Counted from the first letter of the stretch, positions 18,433 to 29,351 are shown. The stretch is DNA of 64,000 nucleotides from Eunapius fragilis (GCA_963681505.1 OY811991.1:3346438-3410437); one strand, 5' to 3'. Notes: a model not told the origin generated them from the sequence alone. Translations and numbers: made by a program.

Positions 18433-20460
18433 TTATAGGGGGTCAAGAGGACTAACAGCAATGGCGACAGCAGCTGCGCCACCTTTGACAGCGATTGGGC
18501 TGCCATTTACGACAACTGTACCAGCATCGATCACCACTGGATCAGCACGAACATCAGCAGGACCATCAACAACATCCGGGTCATCCCCAGCAACTGCTTG
18601 GCCATCAGCACTGAAAGGCACACGTCGCTGGGTACACGTCGCTGGGTACACGTCGACTTGTACCAGATAGATTGTGATCCAGCGATGGCGGACACTACAC
18701 AAAGCCGGCGCATCAAGTTGGCATACTTCCATCCGACGTGGAGTCGGGACAGCACTCTGTCATTGGGGGGGTACCAACTGCCCAAGGAGCCAACGATGAA
18801 GGGCAATACCTCGACCGATGTGTAGCTTTGCAGCAGGATCTGCCGTAGGGGCTCGTATTTCTTCTCCACTTTTGAGCGGGCGGCATCCTCCAGGGCGGTG
18901 GGTGAGCCTTCAAAGGGGCAACAGACCTCTACCAGAATAATGGTAGACTTGTCGGGCGAAATGATGGTAAGGTCAGGTCTGTTGGCTCCTAATGTTCCCG
19001 GGATGACTTGTTCTTTCTGTTTTGTTCCCAGGTGTTCTGGGACAGCCCTCACTATTCGCTCTAGCACCGAGTTGTGTCTGTCCCGCACCATCCCCAGGTT
19101 TTGATGGCAGTGATTGAGGATGTGTGCGAGGTTTCCTGATCTCTTCCACAATGGCGGCACAGTGTACTGGGGACTGGCCTGTGGCAGCGCGCCTGCACAG
19201 TGCACACAGGGAGCAGGTTCAATCTAGCCTTGTGGATGAAACGGTATTGGTAGAAGGACAGGAATGCACCCGTGTATGTGAAGTAGGTGGAGTCTGGGTG
19301 GAGTGATAGTCAAAGGCCCTACCCTGATCACTGGAGTATTTGATGTTTCTCAGGTGACGTTGCCCTACTTCCTCCTTCATTGCTTGGAAGGGCTGCTTTC
19401 GCTTGTGCCAGGGAATATTGTGCTTGGAGGTATGTAGGATGGCAGAATCTTGTGTGATTTCTATGGCAGCACCTCCTGCTACCAGGCTGGCCCGTGCAGA
19501 GCTCCATAGGCTATGGAGATCGCCAGCACGTCCCTCCCCTGGTGCAGCCGAAGTGTTAAGAATTCGGCCAGGTCTTCATGCTTGTTGGGGTCTAGTCTCC
19601 TGGCCCTCTTGGTGACCGTCTCGCTCAACTGTTGAAGTGCCACCTCACGGATCACTGGGTCTCTGGTATCTCCAAGGAACTTGAAGGCCTGAGCAGCATG
19701 GGCAACATGGGCCTCGTCCTCCACACTGGGGATACCCAAACCTCCAAGGGCCTGGGGTAGATAGAAGTATTGGGTGGCAGTCCTGCGAGGTAGCTTGAGT
19801 CCCTGTTTGAACGCTCCTCGCAGAGTGGTGTCCAGCTTCCTGCACCAGGTTGACCCGGGAAAGATGACTTGGAGTATGAAGGTCAGCCTGGGGGAAAAGG
19901 AACCGCTGAAAGACATCTAGCTTCTGCCACTCTGCGAGGGGGGACTTGAAGATGGTAACTGTGTCCCTGATTAGGTTCCCTCTGATGGTATTGAGGTCCT
20001 GCTCTTTCGTCTGGAAGGCCCCAGTGGGACACCCGAGGTATCGGTACCTGTCTTCCCAGGCGAGTGCCGGTATCTCCTCTTCCCCAAGACGTGGCGTGAA
20101 TAGGGAATCTACATAGATGCGTGGTGACTGGTTCACCATGCACAGGGAGCCACATTTCTGTGCATTGTACCGAAAGTCTGCAAACGCCGCACATCTGTCC
20201 AAAAGGTCCTGCACCTCCTCCTTGTTTGCCGCCACCACACATACATCATCCGCATATGCCAGGGCATTCACTGTGGTGTTGCCAATCCGGTACCCTGCCT
20301 GGCTTGTGGACTGGTGTCGCAGGAGCCCCTCCAGGACGATGTTAAATAAGATGGGGCTGAGAGGGCATCCCTGCTTGACACCATGTTGCTGGGGGATTTT
20401 GGGTGTGTACGAGTCTCTTCCTGTTCTGACGGCTATGGTGGCGTCACTGTAAATGTCGCC
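18433..20460 (-). pseudogene. Element D RT remainder, CCHC and RLE
   Basis: From the fusion point: DIYSDATIAVRTGRDSYTPK, HGVKQGCPLSPILF (near 20390-20340), catalytic LAYADDVCVVA (near 20260), and thumb (20271-19479, in two frames). There is then a stretch whose Cys/His knuckle is partly lost (NLAHILNHCHQNLGMVRD remains), and the RLE with RPDLTII and ILVEVCCPFEG (19205-18531). The C-terminus has a short duplicated segment (TCTQRRVP twice, 18620-18665). Several frame changes are present. Confidence 0.8.
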
Positions 20461-21116
20461 CTGTCCCCACTTGGCTCGGGCTGTAGATGTTCCCCACTGC
20501 GCCTCTTTTTCAGCCGCCTCCCTCGCTCATTGCGCACACGCCTCCTGCATATGCTTCTCGCGTATGTGCGTCGAACACGAGTGCTTCGACGGAAAAGTTA
20601 GTTGGCAGAAGGGGCACGCCTTCTCCCCCGAACCTTTGATCTCGGCGGGAGGGACTGCTACACCGTGTGTCAGACGGAAGTGAACAGATGTTGACCGCAG
20701 TTTTACGCGTGAATGTAATCGCAAAGGGCGCACTTGAACGAGATATTCAAAGTGATACCCTTGTGCGATACGCCCACGTGACGAACGAGAGATGCGTGAG
20801 TGGGATATGTGAGCCGGCAAGCAGTATCTGGGCAGGTGAAGCGGGTCTGTGACGGGTGGATGACCACGATGTTCGTCATGTGACCCGAGGGACGACTTGG
20901 GGCATCTGCAGTTGCGACATCATCCGGTTCTTGATGGCGTCTTGGTCCAGTCCCATCGTCAGTGCCCGTCTCAGCTACACGTACCCGTTCCGCTTCAGAG
21001 CTAGGCTCCTCTTCCTCCTGCGGTCCGACTGCCTGACCAGGCTCCGTCTCCTCCCCGTCGCCTTCTTCTAGATCTTCCAGGTTGTTTACAATACGGTCCT
21101 CTCGGCTCCCGGCCAA
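20461..21116 (-). pseudogene. Element D zinc fingers fused to RT by internal deletion
   Basis: Acidic N-terminus (from Met at 21116), then C2H2 fingers FTCPDTACRLTYPTHASLVRH, FKCALCDY...HFRLTH and KACPFCQLTFPSKHSCSTH, then AREAAEKE...ARAKWGQG, the first residues of the Myb domain. At 20465-20455 KWGQG runs in frame into DIYSDAT of RT motif 3. The joint lies at a few bases shared by the two parents. One in-frame TGA interrupts CAQ-AREAAEK, and one frame change separates fingers 1 and 2. Confidence 0.8.
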
Positions 21117-21238
21117 AACCAGGTAGAATTTATCCCGACCCTTCCCTTTAAACCTAACACTGTACCTAACCTAAGGCTTTCCCCCACCCGAAAAAAAAAA
21201 CACCCAGAAACTGAAACCGATTACACTTGTAAGAACAG
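21117..21238 (-). promoter_or_regulatory. 5' leader of element D
   Basis: Nearly identical to the leader of A: U2-like tract on the plus strand 21108-21127 and U2 9-mer TAAGAACAG at 21230-21238, followed at once by the 3' tail of F. Confidence 0.6.
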
Positions 21239-21975
21239 TTTTTAATTGAATTTCAAAGGCCTGCACCGTTAGGTGACCCCTCACGAGGTGGCCCCTCAGC
21301 CCATTGGGCTGGTAGATATATACATTACAAATTAGCACCGAATGTATGCACCAACATGAGTGTGTGTAGCAAAACGAAAACAGGTGAAAGTGTGTGCAAA
21401 TCTAGACTATAGTTCTGTTCATCGATTACACTTCGCCCGCCAGACACCATAGCTTCCGCTGATCGCCTGCCAGCTGCACAGTTTCCTAAACATGGTCATC
21501 TACCTGTAGGGGATACCTAGGCTGCGTGTGAGGGCATCATTCCTCGGGTCCCAACTTCCTAGACTTCCTATAACAAAGGCGTCGACGGTGACATTTCTGA
21601 ATCCTTTGGCAGCCAGCACTTCTCGCAGATGGCCATACTTTGCAATCTTGCCTTCCCTAGCTTCTTCTAATGTATCTTCACCCTCAAAGGGAACTGTCAC
21701 ATCTATCACCCAGGCTTCTTTTGTGCACTCATTCAAAACCACTATATCTGGTTTGAGGCCCTGTGGATCGCCTGGCACCATCTGTTCCAGATACTGTGTT
21801 CCCTGGGACTGAGGAATGGCCTTAGCTAAACGATGCAGAATGGCATTATGTCTGTGGCGGATGAGACCTTCGCCCCTGGGGCAATGGTTTAAAACATGTG
21901 CTATTGTTTCCTGCTCACCATTGCACCCAGGGCAGCTGGTGTTGACGTTCGGTTTTCCTGACCTTTTCAAAACCG
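21239..21975 (-). mobile_element. Element F: 5'-truncated B-type copy
   Basis: Only the last part of the ORF and the 3' tail remain. The truncation at about 21975 meets the dispersed repeat at 21983. 5' truncation is the usual outcome of incomplete target-primed reverse transcription. The 3' tail has the stem CACCGTTAGGTG (21264-21275). Confidence 0.8.
21500..21970 (-). pseudogene. Element F CCHC-RLE fragment
   Basis: 156 residues with a CCHC knuckle (CPGCNGEQETIAHVLNHC), LKPDIVVLNE, AWVIDVTVPFEGE and KYGHLREVL: a complete RLE core with no breaks. The listed Met is not a true start, because the upstream part of the element is missing. The sequence is closest to B among the copies here. Confidence 0.8.
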
Positions 21976-21982
21976 TTTTTTG

Positions 21983-22235
21983 AAATTGTGCACTTTAATT
22001 ACATTCACTTGCATCCCTGAGTCAACACGGTTAGGGCATGCATCAAATCACGTGCAGCACGGTGCGCATGATCCAGAACTTTATTGCAAACACGTGCACC
22101 TACCTCCTAGCTGCAATTTGATGGCAGCATGCAACCAACACCTTGGTAAACCAGTGTGGCTGTGCTGAATTGAAATAGTACATGTATAGTAGAGTTTATG
22201 TGCAAGGCCATGCAGTTTTGCATGTATCAAGAGTA
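21983..22235. repeat. Dispersed repeat, copy 2
   Basis: Partner of 10533-10780 (see there). Here it lies between truncated element F and the 3' part of a Tigger transposase gene, so it may be the transposon's 3' untranslated end. Confidence 0.75.
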
Positions 22236-22309
22236 AAGGATATTGCAGGTATATGTAAGAGCACTTGTAGCTCAAAAACAACTTGTAGCTCAAAAACAAC
22301 AATCCTATA

Positions 22310-23943
22310 TCACAAGTAAAAAAAAAAACAGACCTGCTTAAGATTGGTCTTAAGCGACTGTGCCTGTAGATACTGACTGGAATCAATGTCGTACTGCTGA
22401 ACCCTATAATGAGCCAGCTTGCGTTTGTAGTGGGCCTTAAAGGCAGCAATGATACCCTGGTCCAAGGGCTGCACAACGGATGTGCAGTTTGGTGGCAGAA
22501 AAAGGAGCAAAAGATTGCTCAACCTAAAGGCATCAAGGCTGCCCACTTTCGTAAGTAATGTGTCTGCCACACCATGTGAACTGGAATTGTCCAGCAACAT
22601 CAAGCAGTTACGCTGTTGTAACATAAATTGCTCATTCACCTTCTTGAGCTGAAAAATAAAATAACCTGAAGCTCAATACTACTACACTTACCTCACTACG
22701 CATCCAAGCCTTCTTATTGTAATAATAGGACACCACAATATCAGGGTTGAAGCTGTTCCCAAAACAGCGGGGCTGCTTGTATTTATGAATCATGATGGGT
22801 TAAAGTCACTCAATTCCATATACATTAACAGCTAGGCCCACTGTTATGCGATCTTTTACTTTCTTAAAGCCTCTCACATCAGTAGTTGTGAGTGTACGAT
22901 CAGGCTAATGTAATTCAAAGTTTCTTTCACAACATGAAAATTAATCTATTTATTGGTATTGTTATAACGTCACTTACTGCCTGTTTGTAGTATAAACCTG
23001 TCTCATCAAAATTGTAGATGTCATCTGGTCTGTATTGGCTCAATATCCGGCAGCTCCATCTGGGCTCTTGCAACACCTTGCTGGTCAGCGCCACCAGCTT
23101 CCCTATGAAGGTGCTTAGAGAAGACACCATGGTATTTGGCTAGCCAACCATGGCTAAGTCCATCAGCAGTGTGATCATCATCCAGCATAATGTTTGCAGA
23201 AGAGGTAGGTGGAAGGGAGGATTGAGGTGTGGCTGCAGATGGAGGCGTGGCTGCAGATGTGGAAGTGACAGGAGATGTGCTGCAGATGTCTGAGTGACAG
23301 GAGATGGAGGTGTGGCTGCAGATGCCTGAGTGACAGGAGATGGAGGTGTGGCTGCAGATGTCTGAGTGACTGCAGAAGGAGTGGCTGCTGAAGTCAGAGG
23401 AGTGAACTGGGTGGCTCCAGTGTCTCCAGATGTAAGTAGAGTGACTCCAGATGAAGCACTTATTGAAACTACAGCTCCTCGTCGATTAATTTGCAGGTGC
23501 ATGGCCAATTCTGATGCTTATGACAGCATCAGAGCATCAGAAAGCATTCCATTGCGCTCACGTACGCTGGAGAGTATGTGAAGTAATTATATCAGTATTT
23601 GCTACACACTCTAACTCTATGGCAATAGTCATACCTTTTAAACCCCCTCGTCTAGTAGTGGCTACATCGGGGCAAGCCTCCTACACCTATTTTTGTCTGG
23701 TTCGTAAGGGCTTAGATCGTGGAATCCAGCACGCACTGCTTTCCCAACCACTGTCCGACAGATGTGTTTCCCCGAGATTTGGCTAAACCACACAGCAACC
23801 TTCTCATCAGAGTCACCCATGAAGACTTTCCTACGTGCAATGTTGCATTTCTCATCCACCGTGAGTGTGTTCCTGCATGGCTTCGTGATCGATTGTGACT
23901 CCGACATGGCAGCGTTATGCGAACAAACTGCACACACGTGCAT
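22310..23943 (-). pseudogene. Tigger transposase
   Basis: In transcription order: a CENP-B-type helix-turn-helix N-terminus (23943-23662; TLTVDEKCNIARRKVFMG, VAVWFSQISGKH); a Ser/Thr/Pro repeat region (23508-23140); a block with WLAKYHG and then PDDIYNFDETGLYYK (23160-22990, first catalytic Asp); and the second catalytic block (22639-22310; CLMLLDNSSSHG, LPPNCTSVVQPLDQGIIAAF). The last motif is diagnostic of the Tigger/jerky group. The parts lie in different frames, with one frame change near 23120, so the gene is broken or intron-containing. Confidence 0.8.
23205..23400. repeat. Minisatellite inside Tigger gene
   Basis: Imperfect units of about 33-36 bp containing GTGTGGCTGCAGATG and GAGTGACAGGAGATG. 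Translated on the minus strand they give repeats of PSPVTQxSAAT, so the array is coding-compatible and extends the linker between the HTH and catalytic blocks. Confidence 0.75.
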
Positions 23944-24256
23944 TTTATACCATCAAAAGCGTAACGAATGCGCGATTGTGCACGCAACAATAAGTTTCTT
24001 GTGCTGGTTTATGTGCTGAATGGGCGCAATTGTCATGTTTTGTCAGCTGCAGACATCGCTGTACAACCAATTCTTATCGTTATGTGGCACATATATAATC
24101 ATGGCACTTGCAAGACGAATATGCTTTCATCTTACATGCAGTATACACTGGTTAAATGCAATATATACTGTGGGTTATGAATTAATTTAGGTACACACCC
24201 CTGAGCTTATAAGGAGGGAACGAGCTTATAAAGTGGTGTGCTTATAAGGAGGGCAG

Positions 24257-24412
24257 ACTGTGTAAGTTCCAATATTGTCCACATCTGGCAGGTCAGATTT
24301 GGTGAGGCTGGGTGGTGGGCCTTTATATGGTGTGGCTGTAAGGTCTTGCCTTGGCCTGGCTGTCCACGTGACACCAGGTTGGGGGGGGGGGGGGGGGGGG
24401 GGGGGATGGTTG
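24257..24412 (-). other. Distal 3' tail of element G2, separated by piggyBac
   Basis: Contains CTGGCTGTCCACGTGACACC, close to CCGGCTGTCCATGCGACACC on the far side of the piggyBac (27727-27746), so the two flanks belong to one repeat-bearing tail. It includes a run of 25 G (24381-24405) a few bases from the insertion site. Confidence 0.45.
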
Positions 24413-24614
24413 TTAACCCTCGAACAGCGACGGGCCACTATAGTGACCATACGCTAGCGCCTGCGCATTGCGGAAGGCCACTTTAGTGGCCAAGCGGGAT
24501 GGCATAATATGAACGCGTCGCGCGGGCGTGTGTAAACAATTGCAGCTGCGCGCAGTTTGTTTACACAATAAAAATTGAATTCTACGCTTAGTGTGGCTTC
24601 CATTTGGGTGCATA

Positions 24615-25740
24615 GTTGCGGCGATGAAGAGAAGCAGGTCCCTTCCCTCGGACCCCGAATTCCTCCTCCAATACATGGAGGACATTGATAGTGACTGTAG
24701 CGATGATGAATTCGATGGCTATGTTGATGATGATGTCATCAAGGCGCTCCCTGGAGAGATGAATGATGGTGGTGCAGCAATGGAGATGATGGATATGATA
24801 ATGAACGGATGCAACATAGCTGCTGAAGAAGAAGTTGTAATGGAAGGTGAAGGAGAAGAGGGTGGTGTGTTTGTGGATGAAGGAGATGAGGGTGTGGGAG
24901 CAGAGGGTGGTACAGTGCTTGTGTGTGAAGGAGATGAGGGTGTGGGAGCAGAGGGTGGTGCGTTTGTGGGTGAAGAAGATGAGGTGCATGCAGTGGAAAG
25001 TGACAATAGTGTGTCAAATGGAGCAGGTGATCCGCCAAGCAACAGAGGTGGTGGTAGCATCCCTGATTTCAATCAGCACAGTGGTGCAGTGAAGAACTTG
25101 GGCAGAATGGAGCCACTTGACTGCTTCTTTGAACTATTTCCTGAGGACCTAATAGAATACATAGTCATGGAGTCAAATAGGTATGGAAATCAGTACATCG
25201 TCAGCCATGCAGCACACCTGAGAAATCACCCCAAAGCCAGGGCACACCAATTTACACGGAACATGTTCACTCACCATGACTTGCAAAAGGTACTGGGCCT
25301 CATCATTTGTATGGGTATTGTGAACATGCCAAGTGTTGAGCACTACTGGAGTACAAGATGGCCATTCTGCTCCAACAATTTTCGCTCAATTATGAGCCGT
25401 GATAGGTTCTTACTGGTGATGAAGTTTTTGCATTTGGCGGACAATTCAAGAATGATCCCAAGGGGACAGCCAGGTCACAGCAAAATCTTCAAGGTTGAGC
25501 ATGTAGTGAACTCACTGGTACAGAACTACAAGTCCAGCTACATTATGAAGAAAGAAATAAGTGTGGATGAGAGTATGATTGCATACAAAGGCAGACTTTC
25601 ATTTCTGCAATACATGCCCAAGAAGCCTCACAAGTGGGGTATAAAGGCTTGGGTACTGTCAGAGGCACACACAGGTTACACTTGGAACTTCCAGTTGTAT
25701 ACTGGAAAAGACGAAACTAGGAAAGATGACACCTCTCAGT
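24615..25740 (+). pseudogene. piggyBac transposase, N-terminal two thirds
   Basis: Met at 24591 or 24624 (MKRSRSLPSDPEFL). An acidic, Gly/Glu-rich N-terminus has three internal repeats of about 13-17 residues (EGDEGVGAEGG). The DDE_Tnp_1_7 core then begins at PLDCFFELFPEDLIEYIV and runs through LGLIICMGIVNMPSVEHYW, MSRDRFLLVMKFLHLADN, EISVDESMIAYKGR (catalytic Asp region) and KPHKWGIKAWVLSEAHTGYTW. The frame is lost near 25710-25740, after TGKDETRKDDT, and resumes one frame over. Confidence 0.9.
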
Positions 25741-26531
25741 ACCCATGTGGTAACCGAGCTCACAAAGGAACTAGAAGGGAAGGGTTACCATGTTTACATG
25801 GACAACTTTTATGCCAGTCCTATGTTATGCAAGTACCTTTATTCAAAGGGCTTTGGCAGTTGTGGAACTGTTCGATTGGACAGAAAGGGTATCCCACATT
25901 GGTTTAAAACAGCAACTGTAAAGAAAGGGGAGATTGTAACATACAATGACCCTCCTGTTCTGGGACTAAAGTGGCACGACAAACGTGTAGTTGCACTCCT
26001 TACCACCATACATGATGACAGCTTGATCTCCAAATCCCGATGGAAGAAAGGTGGTGGTGGCCAGCAAGCTGTACAAAAGCCAAGCTGCATTGAAGAATAT
26101 AACAACCATATGGGAGGTGTGGACAAGGCTGGTCAACTGCTTCAGTATTACGGCTGCACCATTGTGTCAAAGAAGTGGTGGAAGCGTGTGTTTTTTCACA
26201 TGCTGGATGTGACACTAGTGAATGCGTACATCTTATATTACAAATCAGCAGTAGGCAAGCCAATGTCCCACCTGGATTTCAGGATTTCTGTTGCCAGAGG
26301 TCTGGTCACTGCAGGAGAAGCGGAGATACCCGATTCTGCCTAGGCTGCCCTATGCGATTGCTGGGGCGCAACCATTTCCCAGAACCAGCTGGAGGAATGC
26401 CTGACTGTGTTGTATGCAGCAACAGACAGAATGGTAATAGAAAAAGGACCAGCTACAGATGCAGCAGCTGCAAAGTTGCTCTGTGCGTGCACCCATGCTT
26501 TGGGAAGTACCATACTTTGAAAAACTATTAG
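25726..26531 (+). pseudogene. piggyBac transposase, C-terminal part
   Basis: Continues directly from the previous frame: VVTELTKELEGKGYHVYMDN with FYAS (catalytic Asp), GFGSCGTVRLDRKG, LKWHDKRVVALLTT, IEEYNNHMGGVDKAGQLL (last catalytic Asp) and KKWWKRVFFHMLDVTLVNAY. The frame stops at 26341-26343. The Cys-rich C-terminal domain (CVVCSNRQNGNRKRTSYRC, CKVALCVHPCFGKYH) follows in a third frame to 26531. Two single-frame changes therefore break the gene; every diagnostic residue is still readable. Confidence 0.9.
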
Positions 26532-26783
26532 TTCTTAGTCATAACAGTCACATAACTATTGCATTTACATACACTGGGTGGAAAGAAATTTTGCTGTGTG
26601 GAACTTAAATGTGGCACAAGGTGTTGGTGTAAAATTAAACAACCATAGTTTCATCCTTATACAAAAACCATTTTACACATCAACCATGTTTCCTCCAACT
26701 TACAACTCACCCTACACCACAACCAATTTACACCTCAACCATGATCCATTCTTATACATCCACCATGCTTCATCTTACACTTC

Positions 26784-26932
26784 AACCATGTTTCAGCCTT
26801 ACACCTCAACCATGTTTCAGCCTTACACCTCAACCATGTTTCATCCTCACACCTCAACCATGTTTCATCCTCCCACCTCAACCATGTTTCATCCTCACAC
26901 CTAAACCATGTTTCATCACACCTAAACCATGA
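26784..26932. repeat. 24-bp minisatellite in piggyBac 3' region
   Basis: About six units of AACCATGTTTCATCCTCACA plus CCTC, with minor changes and one shortened unit. Looser relatives of the unit (CAACCATG, CACCATGCT, CAACATGCTCCATCC) extend from about 26680 to 27100. Non-coding. Confidence 0.85.
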
Positions 26933-27788
26933 TCTATTGCAGAACGACAACATGCTCCATCCATCAGGCCCTCCTTCCTTCATCAACACCATAATCTATC
27001 CAAACAGGACAACCATGCTCCATCCCTCACATGAATCCCAATACCACAACCACACTTATTATACCACAAATATGCTCCATCCAAAACACTACAACAATGT
27101 AAGATCCTTACATTACAACCATTTCCATCCACACATAACAACCTCACTACACACAACCCTTACCTTTTCGCGTGAAGTTGAAAGAGAAATAAAGTGACGC
27201 CCAACGTTCACCGTTTCAGTTAGTATTGGTATCACGAAAGTCACGAGGACCTGTTGAACATCTCGTCAGCTGGTGTTCAATCGACGCGGTGAGCAAAAAA
27301 AAATCACCTGAACGGCTGAAAGCGCTGAAATAAGACGAAAAGAAGGATTACAGATACAAATCATGAATTCTAATAACACTTACCCAACGCACAGAGATGA
27401 CTTGCCTTCTACTAAAAAGACGGTACCTCTAGACCTTTTAATTGACGCGCACTAGTCAGAGTTCGTATGTGAAAAAATACACGGATAGCGTCCAAATGAC
27501 ATAAATTCGAAAGTAAAACCACTTCTTCACCTTCGTTGAAGAAATCAGCATAATCCGACGCGTTTCTAAGGAGATACACGCAAGAGCGTTACAACACTAC
27601 AATTTGAAATTTCTTCTATTTTAAAAACCCTCCGCGTAACGTAATGCATCATGAATATTAATTAGCGCTGGTCGAGGGTTAAGTGAGGTGGCTGGTCATT
27701 GGTGCATGAGGTGCGGTTTTAGCCCGGCTGTCCATGCGACACCAGGGGACGGTTGGGTGCGTGGTGCAGGGCATACTAGGTGTGTCTG

Positions 27789-28846
27789 TTAGCAGCTTAG
27801 ATGACAGTCAGTGGGTTCCCCGGCATCCCCCCTGGTTGTGGCGGGAGTCTCGCTCTGGGGAGGAGCCGCGTTAGTTGCTCCCTGGTCCTCTGCGGAGGTG
27901 CCCACGTTTGTTGCCCCTCCGGTGGCCGTGTCCTCCGCCTGCCAGGGTGCCCTTCTCTGGGCGCACATGGATTTGTACCAGATCCAGATCCCCTGTAACC
28001 CCGAGATGGCCGAGACCACGCACAGGCGCCTCATCAGGGCCACATACCGCCAACCAATGCGGAGCCTGGATAGTACGCGATCGTTGGGCAGGTACCAGCT
28101 CCCCACGGCGCCCACGATGAATGGTAGCATTTCCACCTCCGAGTAGCGCTGGAGTAGTTCCTGTCGAAGTGGCTCGTATTTTTGTAATTTTGCCGTCGCC
28201 GCCTCCTCCAGCGCCTTGGGCGCCCCCTCGAATGGGCAGCTGACATCTACTAGCAGGATGGTACGCTCATCTGGGAGATGATTGTGAGGTCGGGTCTGTT
28301 GGCGCCAGTTGTCTCTGGGATGGGCTGCTCCTTCATTTTTGTTCCCAGGTGTTCCGGGATCGCCCTCATGATACGTTCCAGGATGGCGTTGTGCCTCTCC
28401 CGGACCATCCCCAGATTGTGGTGGCAGTGGTGAACTATGTGAGCCAGGGTCTCCTCCCCTCTCCCACACAGGCGGCATTGGGTGCTGGGGACTACCTTGC
28501 GGCAACGTGCCTGTACTGATCTTACAGGGAGCAGGTTCAGCCTGGCCTTGTGGATGAACCTGTACTGGTAAAATGATAAGAATTTACCAGTATAGTTGAA
28601 AAAGGTCGAGTCGGGGTGGAGTGACACAGAGTCAAACGCTCTCCCCTGGTCAGCCGCCCGCTTTAGGTCCCTCAGGTAGCGGGCATGGATCGCCTCCTTC
28701 AGCCTCGTGTTCAGGTCCTTGCGCTTGTCCCAGGTCAGGATGTGGTGGTTGGCTTCAATGGTGGCTGAGTCCTGGGTGAGCGCTATTATAGACTCTGTAT
28801 ATGCGAGGCTGGCACGTGCTGAGGACCACAGGTGGAGTGTTTCCAC
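27789..28846 (-). pseudogene. Element G2 thumb, CCHC and RLE
   Basis: 28846-28250: RLKEAIHARYLRDLKRAADQ, HPDSTFFNYTGKFLSFYQYR, ARLNLLPVRSVQAR, CCHC knuckle CRLCGRGEETLAHIVHHC and NRPDLTIIS. 28505-27789 continues in another frame with ILLVDVSCPFEGAPKAL, KYEPLRQELL and a long C-terminus (LRIGWRYVALMRRLCVVSAI). One frame change lies between the two RLE halves near 28250-28265. Confidence 0.8.
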
Positions 28847-29161
28847 AAGGATGGAACCCTGGAGTTGGTTCGGCAGATGTTAAATATGCTGGCGAGAATA
28901 GACCCTCTAGGGTCTACCCATCGCCAGTTGGCATAGGTGAGCCCATCCACGCCAAGTCAGCTGCCCGTCGTGCCCATGGAACTGTCGGACAACTTCGTCA
29001 GGGAAGAACGGTTCACTCAGTACATCACCTCCTTCAGTGCTCTCATTATTTCGTGGGGGAAACAGCCACTCTGGAGTGGGGTTCAACGGGGGAGACTCTG
29101 CATATACAGCAGTGAAGTGGGCCACCATCTCTTCAGCCACTGCAATACAGCGGCGGACCAT
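28847..29161 (-). pseudogene. Element G2 pre-RT and RT motif 0/1, joined to thumb
   Basis: MVAHFTAVYAESPPLNPTPE through LSEPFFPDEVVRQFHG, then a patch of the local 65-bp repeat, then DGLTYANWRWVDPRG and SRVPSLWKHST. At about 28845 the sequence jumps to the thumb, skipping RT motifs 2-7 including YADD. The element has therefore lost its polymerase core. Confidence 0.75.
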
Positions 29162-29221
29162 TGTCCAGGATTTGCCTTATGCAGGCCCTAGGATTGGCCC
29201 AGTATAAATGCTGAAGATATG

Positions 29222-29351
29222 TCGAGTAAGCTGCCCGTCGTGCCCATCCTGACACCCGGTGGCCAGGCTGTCGCTGTCGGGATATGTTGAGTCAGCTGCC
29301 CGTCGTGCCCATCCTGACACCCGGTGGCCAGGCTGTCGCTGTCGGGTGTCA
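29222..29351. repeat. 65-bp tandem repeat
   Basis: Two full units, starting GCTGCCCGTCGTGCCCATCC at 29230 and 29295. A third partial copy of the first 20 bases lies at 28968, inside the RT remnant. The unit is not a multiple of three. Confidence 0.85.

Larger units (their letters stand above)
18127..21238 (-). mobile_element. Element D: A-type internal-deletion derivative
   Basis: Has a full 5' leader (to TAAGAACAG at 21230-21238), all three zinc fingers, then jumps within the Myb domain straight to RT motif 3, and continues to the RLE and a 3' tail. About 2 kb of linker and RT is missing compared with A. Both ends match those of other copies, so it could have moved using another copy's enzyme. 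Confidence 0.8.
22236..24256 (-). mobile_element. Tigger/pogo-type DNA transposon, degenerate
   Basis: A minus-strand transposase relic bounded on its 5' side by a repeat-rich terminus (24200-24256; CTTATAAGGAGGG-type motif three times in about 50 bases, like the iterated ends of some Tigger elements). A matching end was not found on the other side; the 3' limit may instead be 21983 if the dispersed repeat belongs to it. An expanded low-complexity stretch lies in the middle. Confidence 0.65.
24413..27682 (+). mobile_element. piggyBac transposon with TTAA target duplication
   Basis: Left end TTAACCCTCGAACAGCG at 24413; right end CGCTGGTCGAGGGTTAA ending at 27682. These are inverted repeats differing at one of 17 positions, each with the TTAA that piggyBac duplicates. 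The interior has a plus-strand transposase gene (24615-26531), a 24-bp minisatellite, and about 500 bp of AT-rich sequence on the right. It inserted in the 3' tail of element G2. The ends look intact, so the DNA could still be mobilised in trans even if its own gene is broken. Confidence 0.93.

Noticed and set aside
26784-26932. CRISPR-like array
   Set aside because: Short 24-bp units are contiguous with no unique spacers, inside a piggyBac element: an ordinary minisatellite.
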